Positions 52,466 through 63,930 of a stretch of 64,000 nucleotides of DNA are shown here, piece after piece. The stretch comes from Leptoclinus maculatus. Taxonomy: Eukaryota > Chordata > Actinopteri > Perciformes > Stichaeidae. Position numbers and translations under genes: made by a program. The notes below the pieces were generated by a model, which was not told where the DNA came from, did not search any database, and saw only the letters and a list, made by a program, of their open reading frames with translations. Numbering within the stretch: position 1 is the stretch's first letter; the number at the start of each line of letters is the position of its first letter. The DNA lies in NCBI GenBank assembly GCA_032191485.1, contig JAVDOI010000001.1, positions 32,391,885 through 32,455,884 of the forward strand. The letters are read 5' to 3'.

Positions 52466-53921
52466 TTCTTCTAAAAAAGTTGCAGATATATGAATGAATC
52501 TGTTATCTCCACAGTGAGCCACATATGTATTATTTTACAGAGAAAATGTGGATAACAAGCCTTTAATATCCTTCTTATACTTGTTGAAAAGAGTAGAAAT
52601 GGAAAGAAAGTGCAGGCGTAAAGGCTGTTTTACTGAGCACTGGAAGAGAGGAAAATAAAATCATGTCATTGTTGTTTACACTGGACCCCCCAACTGAAGG
52701 CCTGTGTGTGCGAGTCTGTGTGTTCCACCATTTTCACTGTTTAGGCTGTGTGTTATTGTGAGTCCGCCTCAAAGGACATTTTGAAATTCACCACCATCAG
52801 AGACCAATTAACTTTGCTTTGGAGAATTTTTGTGTTCTGTGTTTACACGCAAATGTATCTCTATATTATAAAACAGAAGATTTTTAAATATATGAATTTA
52901 ATCAGTTTTTAAATATATGTAGTGTGACAGCAAGGCATAAGAGTTTACAGATAAATTAGGCCTGTTAAAACGTTGATTTAATTTAATTCGTGAATATAAT
53001 AGTCAAATCTTTTTTTAAGACAATAATCACTGTAGGGGGGGAAATTAATTTCTTTCACAAGTTTTTGTCATGCTGCCCTAACCTTTTGTATGAATTAATC
53101 AAAATGAAGTTAGTTTGAATCATTGTTTTGTTGACTTCTAAGTGATATGGTTAGCATGTGTCAAGGTCAGTGTGAAGCTAGCATAACATAGTGTTCCGTC
53201 ATGGCTGACAGAGTTATTGCAACCATAAGCAGCCATATCAAAACAGACTACAGAAAAAAAAATAAACTAGTCAAATACAAATTTGTATTGCTTTTTTTTG
53301 TAAAAAAAAAAAAGATTATTTATCAAGACATTGTGAGCTACATAATCAATGGAGAAAATAATTTAATAACATGATCCTTTCATTATTTGTACTAAGTTAA
53401 TCTTATTATTGTAATAATAATTTAGCAAATAGTAAGCCATTACTTTTTATAACACAGTGAATAAGTCACTTAAAAGTAGGAATTGTATTCTTGCAAATGT
53501 TTCCCTTCTTTCAGTCTAACACTGAAATAAGGACAGATTAATTAGCATTTGTAACATCTGCACATTGACTCAAGGTAGACCTTTGTTCTACATAAACAAA
53601 CAAAACTCAGTAACTCTTATTTGATAAATATAACAAAATAATAAATAATACTTATTTATTAGTGAAATGTTATATATTTTTAACATGATGCAACCGTCCC
53701 AGGGTTGGTCTCAGATCTGACTTCTTCCATTCAAATAAGTATTGTGAAAAATGTCTTATATGTTATTATCTTTAATTGACATTGGTAATTAGCCAACATA
53801 TGTAAGTTTAATGTATACAAATGTGGTTGGTCAAATCCAAGTAGTCTCTCATAATTGAAATGAAAAGTGTTGCAGCCGTCCCAGTCTCCCTTGCGCTGAT
53901 GATTATTTGATGATGTGCCAG

Positions 53922-53925
<4 letters not shown>

Positions 53926-53956
<31 letters not shown>
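53926..53956. repeat. (CA)n microsatellite
   Basis: A pure CA tract of about 31 bases. Confidence 0.95.
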
Positions 53957-53959
<3 letters not shown>

Positions 53960-54502
53960 TGAAAACACAGACATAGATGCATAGACATTCGCTCACAAGC
54001 AAACACACAAACAGCTAAACGCATGCATCCAGATGCACACATTGATGCTTTATGACCTCAGTGATGGCATTGGCACGTTTCTCAAACGCTACCATGTGTT
54101 AAACTTCCTGTTGCCATCATTCAGTAACCTGCCTCTTGCTCACAATAGAATAATAGGCCTGGTTTTAACACATGGTCGGTTTCTCACTCATTCCTTATCT
54201 CTACCGCTTCCCGTTCACGCTCTTATTGTGTCTCTCACCTAGCTGCCGCTGGGCCTTCAGCCCCCTCGTCTCTCCTTGTTTCTCCAGAATTTCTCTCTCT
54301 CTCTCTTCTCCTCTCTGACTGTTTAGAATGAACAGCGGCCTCCATTGTAGAATGGCAGAGTGTTATGACAGCAGGCTACTGTTAACTGTGTTTGGTTTGG
54401 GAGGACAGGGGAACACACACATGCAGACGCCCTGCAATGCATACGCATACACAAGGACACTGACATCTTCATCTTCCGTACTGCCATTGTACATGAGCAT
54501 GC

Positions 54503-54503
54503 T

Positions 54504-54542
<39 letters not shown>
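54503..54542. repeat. (CA)5-(TA)15 compound microsatellite
   Basis: A short CA tract passes directly into a pure TA tract of about 31 bases, an easily melted sequence. Confidence 0.95.
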
Positions 54543-54547
<5 letters not shown>

Positions 54548-54726
54548 CAGCTTCTCCAGATGGAGCTCATCCCCTGCCTGCCTGAGGCCATATTTTGACT
54601 GTTTACTCAGAATTTCTCTATATCTGGCCATTGTTAAGCCTACTTGGCTCTGTGAATACATTCACAAACATGTTTGAAGTGGGTGTGTAGTGTGTGTTTC
54701 ATGTGCCGGCGGAGAAGCACTGCAGT

Positions 54727-54782
54727 ATGTGTGTGTGTGTGTGTGTGTGTGTGTAGGTGTGTGTGTGTGTGTGTGTGTGTGC
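54727..54782. repeat. (TG)n microsatellite with TAGG interruption
   Basis: About 56 bases, with TAGG at 54754-54757, the same interruption as at 24975 and 33825. Confidence 0.96.
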
Positions 54783-54991
54783 ACGCGCTTCGGGTGAAAG
54801 CAAAAGGGTTTTAAATTAGCGCTAATGAATGTGCAAATGTTCTGTGTGCAAACATATATTACGGCCATGCCTGTGAACTATATGACCTGCGCAGGTGGGT
54901 GTTATTCACCGAAGCGCGTCCTGCCTCCTCACGACACTTGTTTGTACACATGATGAGTTAGTGTAAGCTACAGCAGGATGTTTGGGACCTG

Positions 54992-54994
<3 letters not shown>

Positions 54995-55031
<37 letters not shown>
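54995..55031. repeat. (GT)n microsatellite
   Basis: A GT tract of about 36 bases leading into GGGTGGATGGACGGTCGG. Confidence 0.95.
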
Positions 55032-55034
<3 letters not shown>

Positions 55035-55367
55035 ATGGACGGTCGGTGTGCGTATGCGTTTGCACCCAGACGTTACCAAGAGAGTTTGCAATGCCCTTAC
55101 AAGTCGTGTTGAACTCTGAATTAAAGGTTTTCATCGGGAAGCTTGAAATCTGTCGTTGTGCTAAATGACATGCCTCCTATAGTCGTGTGACATGCAGAGA
55201 AAGGAAAATAAACACATTTGAATCTTACAAAAGAGTGGGAAAATGAAACGGTCGACAGAGCGGAGCCTCATTGCGCTATTGTCTTCCTCTTTTCCACGTT
55301 CACTTTTTCCACATTTAGCATTGGCTGCTTTGATGCATGCTGAAGGAATGCAGGGTGAGTAATCACA

Positions 55368-55390
55368 GGGGGGAGAGGGGAGAGGGAGGG
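55368..55390 (+). other. G-quadruplex motif
   Basis: G-runs of 6, 4, 3 and 3 with loops AGA, AGA and A. Very short loops make it one of the stronger candidates in the window. It is embedded in a purine-only stretch of about 30 bases. Confidence 0.7.
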
Positions 55391-55489
55391 AGAGGTGGAT
55401 TACACTTATGAACTGAAGAGGTGATGGAGACAATTAAAGAGGCCACAGGGTGAGAAAAGATAGACATTTAAGAAGAAAGAAAGCAAGGG

Positions 55490-55680
55490 TGGGAGCATAG
55501 AGTAAGAGTGGCCTCCCTGGTCGTTGTTGCGCTGTGTGCGATCATTTGGGTTGATTTGGATTAATGCTTTAATTGGGAAACACACACAGACCGTTAACAT
55601 CTGTATCCCATAGCAGTGGAGTGGCCGCCAAGACAAACCATTGCTGCGTCACATTGACATATTCCCCCCAGTAACAAGAG
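55490..55680. promoter_or_regulatory. candidate conserved noncoding block
   Basis: Unique sequence with GGGTTGATTTGGATTAATGC and TTTAATTGGG (GATTAA at 55559-55564, TAATTG at 55570-55575), then CG-containing GTGGCCGCCAAG and TGCGTCACATTGACA. Confidence 0.3.
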
Positions 55681-55793
55681 TGCTCAAGCAAAGGCTCTGT
55701 GTGAGAGAGACAAGGATTTAATGGCAAAATATTCCGGATTTAAGACTGGGGAGCTCTGGGTAAATAACTGGCACTGCCAACCCAGAGCTAACA

Positions 55794-55794
<1 letters not shown>

Positions 55795-55830
<36 letters not shown>
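55795..55830. repeat. (CA)n microsatellite
   Basis: A pure CA tract of about 36 bases. Confidence 0.95.
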
Positions 55831-55834
<4 letters not shown>

Positions 55835-56652
55835 AAGAGCATCTGTAGAAGAGCAGAGAGCTGGAGAATCACAGAAATACATCTGGTTTCACAGTATTTC
55901 CACTCTGACCATCTTGCACTGTGCATACAAATGAAAATATCTCCCCACGTTTTCTTCCTTCATACATTGCTAGCTAGTTGAACGAATTAAAAGTAATTGT
56001 TTTTCACAGGAAGGTTTGAAAAATCAAAGATCAAACCAACACAGTCAGGGTTCACATATCTTGTGAAAAAACAGCTGAGGCAGTAAAAGCAGCTCCATAG
56101 TACATCCGTCTAAACTGTAACTTTACAAATAGCCAAGCCCAAGAATTACACACAAATTAGAACCATTTAGAATATGTAAAACATACAATATGCATAAACA
56201 AAATGACAATATTAGGTAAATTGGTTGCAAACATATCTAAAGAATAAAGTACAATGACTTGACTTGAATGGCTTTACCTAATAGTTCTACTTGTCTTTCT
56301 TTCTAAATTAAACATCTAAACAGTACATTTATCAGTCCAAGCATATGAGGGGTAACACTGTAACATACATGATCATTCAATTCCTGAGCACACACATTGT
56401 TAAAGACAATTGTGAGAAAGTGTTTTCATGGTGACACATCGTCATTCATAAGGCCGGTCAGAACAATGTACGGCTACACACCCTGTCTGTGTGACGCTGT
56501 GACCTCTGGGACCCCCGTGCCCCTGACTGCCTCTCGTGCCCACACTGGATCCCTACTACACCACTCCAGCATTGACCCCCATTCATTTGGACCGACCCTT
56601 GTTATCAGGTCTGCCAATTTTTGGCTGTTGCACACAGATGCATGTAACCAGG

Positions 56653-56670
56653 CCCCCCCCCCCCCCCCCC
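56653..56670. repeat. poly-C run of 18
   Basis: An uninterrupted run of 18 C leading into TCTCACCTCC. Long C homopolymers are rare and are a common site of sequencing or assembly length error. Confidence 0.92.
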
Positions 56671-56952
56671 TCTCACCTCCTCCGCTCCACTCTCCCTTAA
56701 CCGTACACATGTCAACTCTCTCTAGTTTCCTTCTCGTGCATTCAAAAAAACATTTTGAAACTACATGCTGTGGGAAGTCATGCTGACTCGATGTTCATGG
56801 GCAGTGCAAAGAGCAGAGTCGGGTGTCGAGGCCTCAGATTCAGCGCATAAGGCCAAGAAATCAGACCTTGCGGAGGGTGATTAATACAACAGAAAGCCCA
56901 GGCTTAGTGAAAGGCCACAGCATCCAGAAAGCATTCCAGCCAGCAACAGTGC

Positions 56953-56988
56953 TCACACACACACACACACACACACATATATACACAC
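56953..56988. repeat. (CA)n-(TA)n short compound array
   Basis: About 25 bases of CA followed by TATATA and CACACA. Confidence 0.93.
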
Positions 56989-57666
56989 TAAGACTGCCAA
57001 GACGGCTTGCGTGACTGCTTCCTCTGGTCCCTGTACGGTTTCACATTCACTGCGTTTGATCATGCAAGCCTGCGACTCACATCACCATATCTAATTAACA
57101 ACGAATGGTGAGGGAAGACACTTACACGCATGCAAACACACAATGGCAGGTACAGTGCACTCACACACTCTTGAGCAACATGACCCCTTACTGCATGTAT
57201 GGATTAACAGTGATGCCTGTCAGATACACATAGTTGCTCTTTAGCCGGGTACCACACACACAGGGACCATTGGCTCAGTAGCAACTTATACACACAATCT
57301 GTGAGAGAACACAGCACAGTCCAAATTATTAGAGCAAAGGACATACGAATGAAATTAAAAGGAAACCAAACAAGAAGGAGGAAACTCCTTTTCCACAACG
57401 TATGGGAGTACTGACAGAGCAGTGGAGGAAGATGTTTACGACTCAGATAACGACTACTGCAAGCTCTGATTTCATCTCAGGAAACTTGTTGCACCTAATG
57501 ATTGGTTTCTATCAAAACAGTAATCTGATTTGGGGAAGAGAAAAAACCACGGGGTGAGAAAGAGAGAGGGAGAGCTCTGACATCTTCCTGACACGTTAAT
57601 GACCGCCTGTCTTCACTGCAGCATGTTGACAAGTTTCAGCTCAACAGACTACCTCGCTCTGTCTCT

Positions 57667-57693
57667 GGGCTTTGGGGCTTTGGGGCTTTGGGG
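57667..57693 (+). other. G-quadruplex motif in CTTTGGGG tandem repeat
   Basis: G-runs at 57667-57669, 57674-57677, 57682-57685 and 57690-57693, separated by three identical CTTT loops, then TTTTGG. It is an 8-base tandem unit that superficially resembles ciliate-type telomere repeats. Confidence 0.85.
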
Positions 57694-57928
57694 TTTTGGC
57701 CAACCTCACCTCATAGGTGTTAAAATATAACATGCCATCACAAGCCGGCTCTGGTCTAACGAGGCTTCAGAGCACCCCAGAAAATAGACAGACTTGGCTT
57801 CATTTGCTCCAGTGTGTGCGCCACTGTTTTGAAAGACACTGTCAGAAACTAAAATCATTCACACCAACTTTGTATAGTTGTATTGCTCCAAGCCAAGGGC
57901 ATGCCCACTGTCTGATTATCTCGTTAAC

Positions 57929-58268
57929 TGTCAAAGTTTGGAGCGCAGGAGCAAGGGAAGGACCCAAATGCAGAAATGATTTAATAAATAAAAAGCATAC
58001 ATGGAATAAGTCCAAATGCATGCAGGTAACTTTAGGTAACTGGCATGGTAACAAAACTCCAAACAGCAATTTTGATGAAAACAAACTGCTAAAAGACAAC
58101 GGGAGTACAGAGACGAATTCACAAGGAAAGGTGGGAGATAATGAGGGACAGGTGACGGCGGGCTGATGAGGAACAGGTGAAAGTAATAAGGGCTTACACG
58201 GGCATGAAAACAAACTTTCAAACTAAAAGAGGAAACAAACTACAATAAAAACCCAAAGGACCATGACA
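57929..58268 (-). mobile_element. solo-LTR-like element (340 bases)
   Basis: On the plus strand the unit starts TGTCAAAG and ends CCATGACA, so it has TG...CA termini and a 5-base inverted repeat (TGTCA/TGACA). The flanks are TTAAC before and TTAAT after, a 5-base target duplication with one mismatch. Read on the minus strand it runs TGTCATGGTCC, T-rich and CACCTGT-containing sequence, an ATTAAA polyadenylation-like signal (plus positions 57980-57985) and then CTGCATTTGGGTCC near the end. This layout matches fish LTRs as I know them, and the family is probably Gypsy-like by general resemblance. No internal retrotransposon coding region flanks it, hence solo. The plus-strand open frame at 57717-58166 crosses it and is not a gene. 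Confidence 0.6.
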
Positions 58269-60484
58269 TTAATTTAATAAATCTATTCCTGCCTCGCTAC
58301 GATGAATTCATGTTGATGTAGGAAGATATCTCTGTTTTTAAGCCTCTGTGACTCCAGTCCAGTTAAGGGTGAGCCCTTCATCATTCACCAGCAGGAAAAC
58401 AAAAAGATCAGGCAGGCCCTAGGGAGCATAAACAAGGGGTGGACCAAATTATGGGTGCTAAAGTGTGGCAGAGAAAGGTGGTTTCTTTGTGCCTATTTGC
58501 TGACTAAAAATACAGCAATGCCAATCCAAAAGGACTGCGTGCCCACAGAGGTATTCGTGCCAGCACCTTTTATATAAAGCATCTTCTCTTGACTTGTGAA
58601 GTGTAATGAGCATTCTGAGACGTTCAATTACAGATTTTCTACTAACGAGGTAAACAAAGCATCAAACGCAGCTCAAAACAAAGATTTTGATGAGGAGTTT
58701 GTAGTCAGGTAATACTGGATGTGAATGTCTCTGAAGTTACGGGGGTGGAAAGTGTTGACAGTGTTAGTGTTTCACCCTGAGAGAGCAGCGCTGGTGTTTT
58801 CCTATATTTACGTCAGTATTTATGCATGTGTGTACAGGTCCTTTGAGAGGTTTACATATTGAGGGTAATAGGATAACTCTGGACTCTACCAGCAGAGAAA
58901 CAGGTGCTTATCTTGTCAAAGCTGTTGTGCTAAGCCAACCTTTGACCCCTGGTTAAGAGCCAATTGAGAAATTAAAACAAGAAATTTGCACGCCTCCGCC
59001 CCCCTCCTTCCTCATCCCTCCTCACTCTCACATATCCACTCACAGGCACAAAAAAAGCATGCATGTGTTAAAGGTCAGCCAAATGAATCATTTTACAGCT
59101 ATTTCCCAATATCCTTTACTGGTAGTCTGCAACCCAGCTCGCTGAAGAGGCCAGTAAATGAGAAGAGAGAGGGAAGTGAAAATGAAGGGTGTTTTACCCA
59201 ACACTGGACACACAGAGCAGAGACTTTGGGGTTTTGTAGCGTTATGTGGAGGAAGGGAAGATCGAAGGGTGTGAGGGGGGATTGGACAGGGAAAAGCTCA
59301 CCGCTGTGTGGGGTCTGTCTGTCCCGCGTGCGTTGGCCACCGGGCTCTGCCAAGCTCTATCTAGTAAGCCTCCTGCAATTACACACATCTCTCTCTGACA
59401 GATAGACTGACACAGTCTCCTCATAAATATAACCGCAAACTGTCAAATAATGAATAAATAACCGCAGCATGAGACCGAGCAACTGTGTTATCAACAACAG
59501 TAAGTCTGTTTATTGCACTTTCACAATTTTAAAAGATATGATTTTTTGATATTGTTGTGTCGTTGCTCTGACATTTTAGGTTGCTTCAAAGTAAATACAA
59601 TCTTGTGATTTTACAGTAAATGTGTCTTTGTTCCTCTTAATGTTTTTAAAAACCTCAATATATATCTACATTAATTCATGTTAAATGCTACAACCACTTG
59701 CAAAACCTACTTAATGATGATTGACAAGTCGAATGTTTTCACTTTGACTTTTATTTCCATGTTAAACGTCACACAACAACCTGTGCAATTACACATTAAG
59801 ACATGAATGTTGGCTTTTATAACTCAATGTCAATTAAAATATCTTCTTATTATCCCCAAAGCATTTATCATTAGAATTTTTTGGGGGGGGTAAAAAATAA
59901 ATATCATACAATAACATTTTTCATAGCATAACAAATACTGAGTTTTTATAACATTTTAGATCAAATATAATTACATTATCGTCTCCCTGTAATCAGATTC
60001 ATAAATGTTGGTCTGGTTATCAGGCTGAGAGTATGCAAGTGACTGTTATGAGAACCTCATCAGCTTCGTCATGTCCATCACCATAACCCTCACACCACTC
60101 GTGAAACACAGACACACAAATGCATGCTGACATGAACACTCCTTCGCTTGTACATAAACACGGATGCATAAACAAGCAGCTGAATAGCTGAGAGAAATGC
60201 TCAGACAGACTAAAACAGACACACAATACACAAATGATATGAGTTTTGGGTATCAGTTACTTTGAAAAACAAAGTGAAACTCCTGCACAAAACTTAATTT
60301 CATCTATGCAACTTCTTTACAATTCAAAAGAGCACGCAAACACTACGGCATCGCAATAAAAGGTCTTATTAATCTGGTTAATGTTAAAGACATCAATCTT
60401 GTGCCACTGATGGGACGACGGGTCACTTCATAAAAACCCTCTTAGAGCGAGATGAAAGTTAAACAAATGAAAACAGTGTTTTGA

Positions 60485-60745
60485 GAACTTGATGAAAAAT
60501 GCGTGGCCTTGCAGCAGATAAGGAGGGCCAGGAATAACAGCATGAGGTTAAAAAGCTCTCTTATTCATGTGTTACTATAACACTTCTCCTTGGCCTCAGC
60601 TACTTACTGCTATAAGCTTCACTCCTAAAAGCCAAACTTGGATTGAGCAATAGCCTGGCCGACAACCCTGACAGCCTCACCAGCCCCGTTGGTCAGGCGT
60701 CAGTCCAGACCCGTGGCTCCGTCAATGTTTCAACATTTCATAATT
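60485..60745. promoter_or_regulatory. candidate conserved noncoding block
   Basis: Unique high-complexity sequence with GCAGATAAGGAGGG (GATAAG), CAGGAATAACAGC and a GC-richer second half, ending in TTCATAATTAAAAAAA. No repeat or credible frame. Confidence 0.25.
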
Positions 60746-61689
60746 AAAAAAAATAAATAATTCCTGAATCGATGTAAGGATTTGTGCATGTCTCTCTCTA
60801 GGATAAGTGAAATACTAATATGTAATGTTTGGCATCATGATGAGAATAGATGGGCAGGGAACAAACAGATTACAAAGAAACTCCACATTAAAACTCCAAG
60901 TTACAGACGTGAATTTTAAGTTTAAAGCCAGAATAAAAATAAAATACCAATGAGATTATGATACAAATGTGTATTTTTTTATTATCTTCATAGATGAGCC
61001 CTTTGCCACTCATACCAAAACAACTCTTCTTTTTCAGTTGAGTACTACAAAATGTTTAACCCTGCCTCCAACATAATGAAGTTGTCAAGTGTTTGGGGTT
61101 TAGACAGACTGAGCCTGTGTGTCTCCCCAGTAATCTTCAGGCTGCAGAGGGCCATGGACGGTGGAGAGGAGCCTGCCCTGCTGCAGCCTGAGGGCTCTAG
61201 GCAGATCTGGGATTGAGGTTGATAATGAGCAGGGGGATAAAGTAGAGTTATGGAGGTCTTATCACCCTGAGCCCCAGGGTTACACGGCACTGCTGGTGGT
61301 CAAAAACCCGTTAATCAATACAAAAACTCACTGCTCTACTCGGCAACCAGGTATTAGTTGTACATGATGAGGTGAAAACATTTTTGGCTCCTTAATTAAA
61401 GGCAATGAGTAACTGGAAATGGCCTTTATGTGAGGTTTGAAAACATGTAAACTACAGTTTAAGCAGTTTTATTTTGCTTGTTTATTTTTCATAATTTCTC
61501 CAAATTGACTGCACTTCTTAATGCAGCTGGATGGCTTGACTCCTGGTCAGTTTGAGCTTTGAAAACGGCCCCTGGGTGATATCTGTTGTCCAGTCAGAGT
61601 GAGATGTGTGGGGGTCAGAGACGAGTGTGGTGTGTGGGGTTAGCCAGACCTCAGGCTGTGATTTGTTGAAGTGCATCAGACGGGAGTCA

Positions 61690-61870
61690 ACCGGAATCTG
61701 AATAAATCACCTCAGTGGCACCAGTGACAAAACCTTGATAATACCCTTATATTAAGTGCATCTGTGCGCCTCCAAACAGGCATTAATTAATGTGTGCCAA
61801 TAAATAGGGCAATTGATTAATGACTTAAGAGTCACTTTTCATTGTCAAGATCTCCTCTAGAGAGGTGAAA
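61690..61870. promoter_or_regulatory. candidate homeodomain-site cluster
   Basis: Contains the 12-base palindrome CATTAATTAATG (61781-61792), CCAATAAATAGGG and GGCAATTGATTAATGACTTAA (61808-61828), plus AATAAATCACCTCAG upstream. Palindromic TAATTA sites are the classic dimeric paired-class homeodomain target. This is the densest such cluster in the window. Confidence 0.35.
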
Positions 61871-62879
61871 AGACATTAAAAGAATCTATTTGGAATAACA
61901 TTATCTCACAATGTCTGATATGTTTTCTACACAAGAATGTTCAATTAACTGGTGAAAATGTTAATATACAAATATTGCTCTTTTACACAGTTTAACTGAT
62001 GGATACAAGGTGTCTCCTGCTTCACTGAGAAGTATTTTCTTTGTATATTCACCCTGGAGGCTTCAAGTTTTCACATCACACTTGTTACATATTGGACCAT
62101 GATTGTTTTTAAAATTAGCTCTGCTGTCAATAAAAAAAGAATCTACGTACACGTCTTAAACTGAGATTCAAAGTGAGTACAGAGACACGTTTCCCTTCAA
62201 CAGGCAGATTTAAAAACTGCGTTCCAGTGTAAAATTATCCACATACTGTATACATATGTACATCTTTCTGCACAGTGAGCTCAAACGACCAAGTGACATA
62301 AAGCACAACAGACCATAAGCCAGCCTCTGCAACAAGAAAGATGCAGAGACAATTTAAAAAGCTTCCAAGCAAACTTGCAATGTTGCACACTGAGAAGTTG
62401 AATTTGTGCTGGCACAGCGGGGAATAGGAGGTCAGTGTAACTTGTAGGAGTATCATGCAAGTTCTCAGCCAGGATGAGACAAGCCAGTATTGTCTTACCA
62501 TTACTTATTCGTACTCCAGTCCCACCGCAGACACAGCAGCTGATGAAAAGATTGATTGGAGGAGGTTAAAAAGCCATTTGATACTGCTGAGTTTGATTTA
62601 ATGATGTGTTTTAGGATTAAAACAGTATCAGCAGCAGTGGGCGAGCAAGCAGGGTGGGTGACAAGGAACAGAGCTGCTTTCTGCTAATCACTAGTATTCT
62701 ACTTGTTAGATAGATTTCTATTACCCTTTGAATTGAAAGAAAAAAAAAATAGAGTATTTTTCTCAACACAGACATTGCAGGACTAGCAGCAGTAGTTCAT
62801 CAGTGTTTCCGTGGCAACAGTGGTGAAAACAGGAGCAGGCCTCCACTTCTTCCCTCCTGTCAGTACGTATCCCATTATG

Positions 62880-63200
62880 GTTGTACTGTGCGGACAGAAG
62901 AGCTCTGCCTGCTCACCACAGCTTTATTTATTTTACTGTCTTTCATCTGCAAACCACTACCAATCTGCATCAGAGGGAAATCCACTCTGTGTATCCCATA
63001 GGTGTCATTTAGGATTGATTCCCTGGAATTAGCAGACGTCAAAGTGGAACCATGTGGCTGTCTGTCTGTCCATCTGTCTGTCCTTACCAACACCTGTGAT
63101 AAGGCTGTTTGGACACAGAGAAATGGCATATCACTGCCTTTGGTTATCCACAGATTAATTATGGCCGTGGGGATACACTGAAAGTTCACCACTTGAGTGT
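62880..63200. promoter_or_regulatory. candidate conserved noncoding block
   Basis: Unique sequence with GCTTTATTTATTTTACTG, GGAATTAGCAGACG and CAGATTAATTATGGCC (GATTAATTA at 63153-63161). A short CTGT repeat at 63057-63083 separates two halves. Confidence 0.27.
63057..63083. repeat. short (CTGT)n
   Basis: Two runs of CTGT units separated by CCAT. Confidence 0.85.
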
Positions 63201-63499
63201 CTGTCACAATCTGTTAAATATTGAGGGCAGACGTGATAATAAGCAAGAGGTAAAAATCCACTGCTATCCATATCTGAGATAAATGCTTCAGAGACTCCTG
63301 TGTTAATGACAAAGTAACTATTTCCCCCCCTTGCTAAAACATTCTCCAATGAAGCTTATCCACTTACTAAAAAGACACAACGTTTGAGATGGCTGCTGCT
63401 TTGCCTTGATTCAGTTTTAATTTTATTTCTGTCTCTGTGGTACAAAACCAAAAAAATTTCCAAATCCTGCCATAACAGACAGAAGTGTAAACATACTGA

Positions 63500-63930
63500 T
63501 CAGCTCAGCTTTTTTCTGGACGGGAAAATGCTTGAGCTCCTCTGGTTCACATGACCTCCTGAAGACTGATAAACCAATATGTACCCATATGATTCCACTC
63601 TTAGTCAAGCCCAGGTCACACAGAGATAACTGGGCTCCAGCAATTAACCACCATAGATCAGACACAGGTTATTATATATTATCATCTTCGAGCCGTAGTG
63701 GCCACTTATTTAGACACATAGGCATTATGAACAGTGATCCATAAACCTTTTGGTTGTTGATGAAAACAACAGGACCACCAACAGCTTCAATATTGCTGAA
63801 TGTATACTCGCTGTGTTTATCATAGGAGTCTCAGCAGCACCACAGAAAAACAGGGAATTCATCTTAAGGTCCTTAAGTGGTTCTTGACTTGAATTTGGCA
63901 AAGAGCGAGACTTTGAGGATGAAGCGAACT
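63500..63930. promoter_or_regulatory. candidate conserved noncoding block
   Basis: Long unique stretch of even composition with CCAGCAATTAACCACC, TTATTATATATTATCATC and repeated CATATG-type sites (CAATATG, CCATATGATT). No credible reading frame; short frames overlap on both strands. Confidence 0.22.

Larger units (their letters stand above)
49268..53925. other. noncoding segment with regulatory candidates and AT-rich tail
   Basis: No gene is supported. A purine-rich tract, three regulatory candidates, a G-quadruplex motif and a perfect hairpin are listed separately. 52830-53700 is strongly AT-rich and otherwise featureless, with T- and A-runs at 53289-53312. Confidence 0.7.

Noticed and set aside
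54512..54542. TA run considered as an AT-rich replication or matrix-attachment signal
   Set aside because: It is a plain (TA)n extension of a CA array, with no supporting neighbouring structure.
57667..57699. Interstitial telomere repeat
   Set aside because: The unit is CTTTGGGG, not the vertebrate TTAGGG, and only about four units are present.
57717..58166. 149-codon plus-strand open frame
   Set aside because: Crosses from unique sequence into the LTR-like element and is antisense to it.
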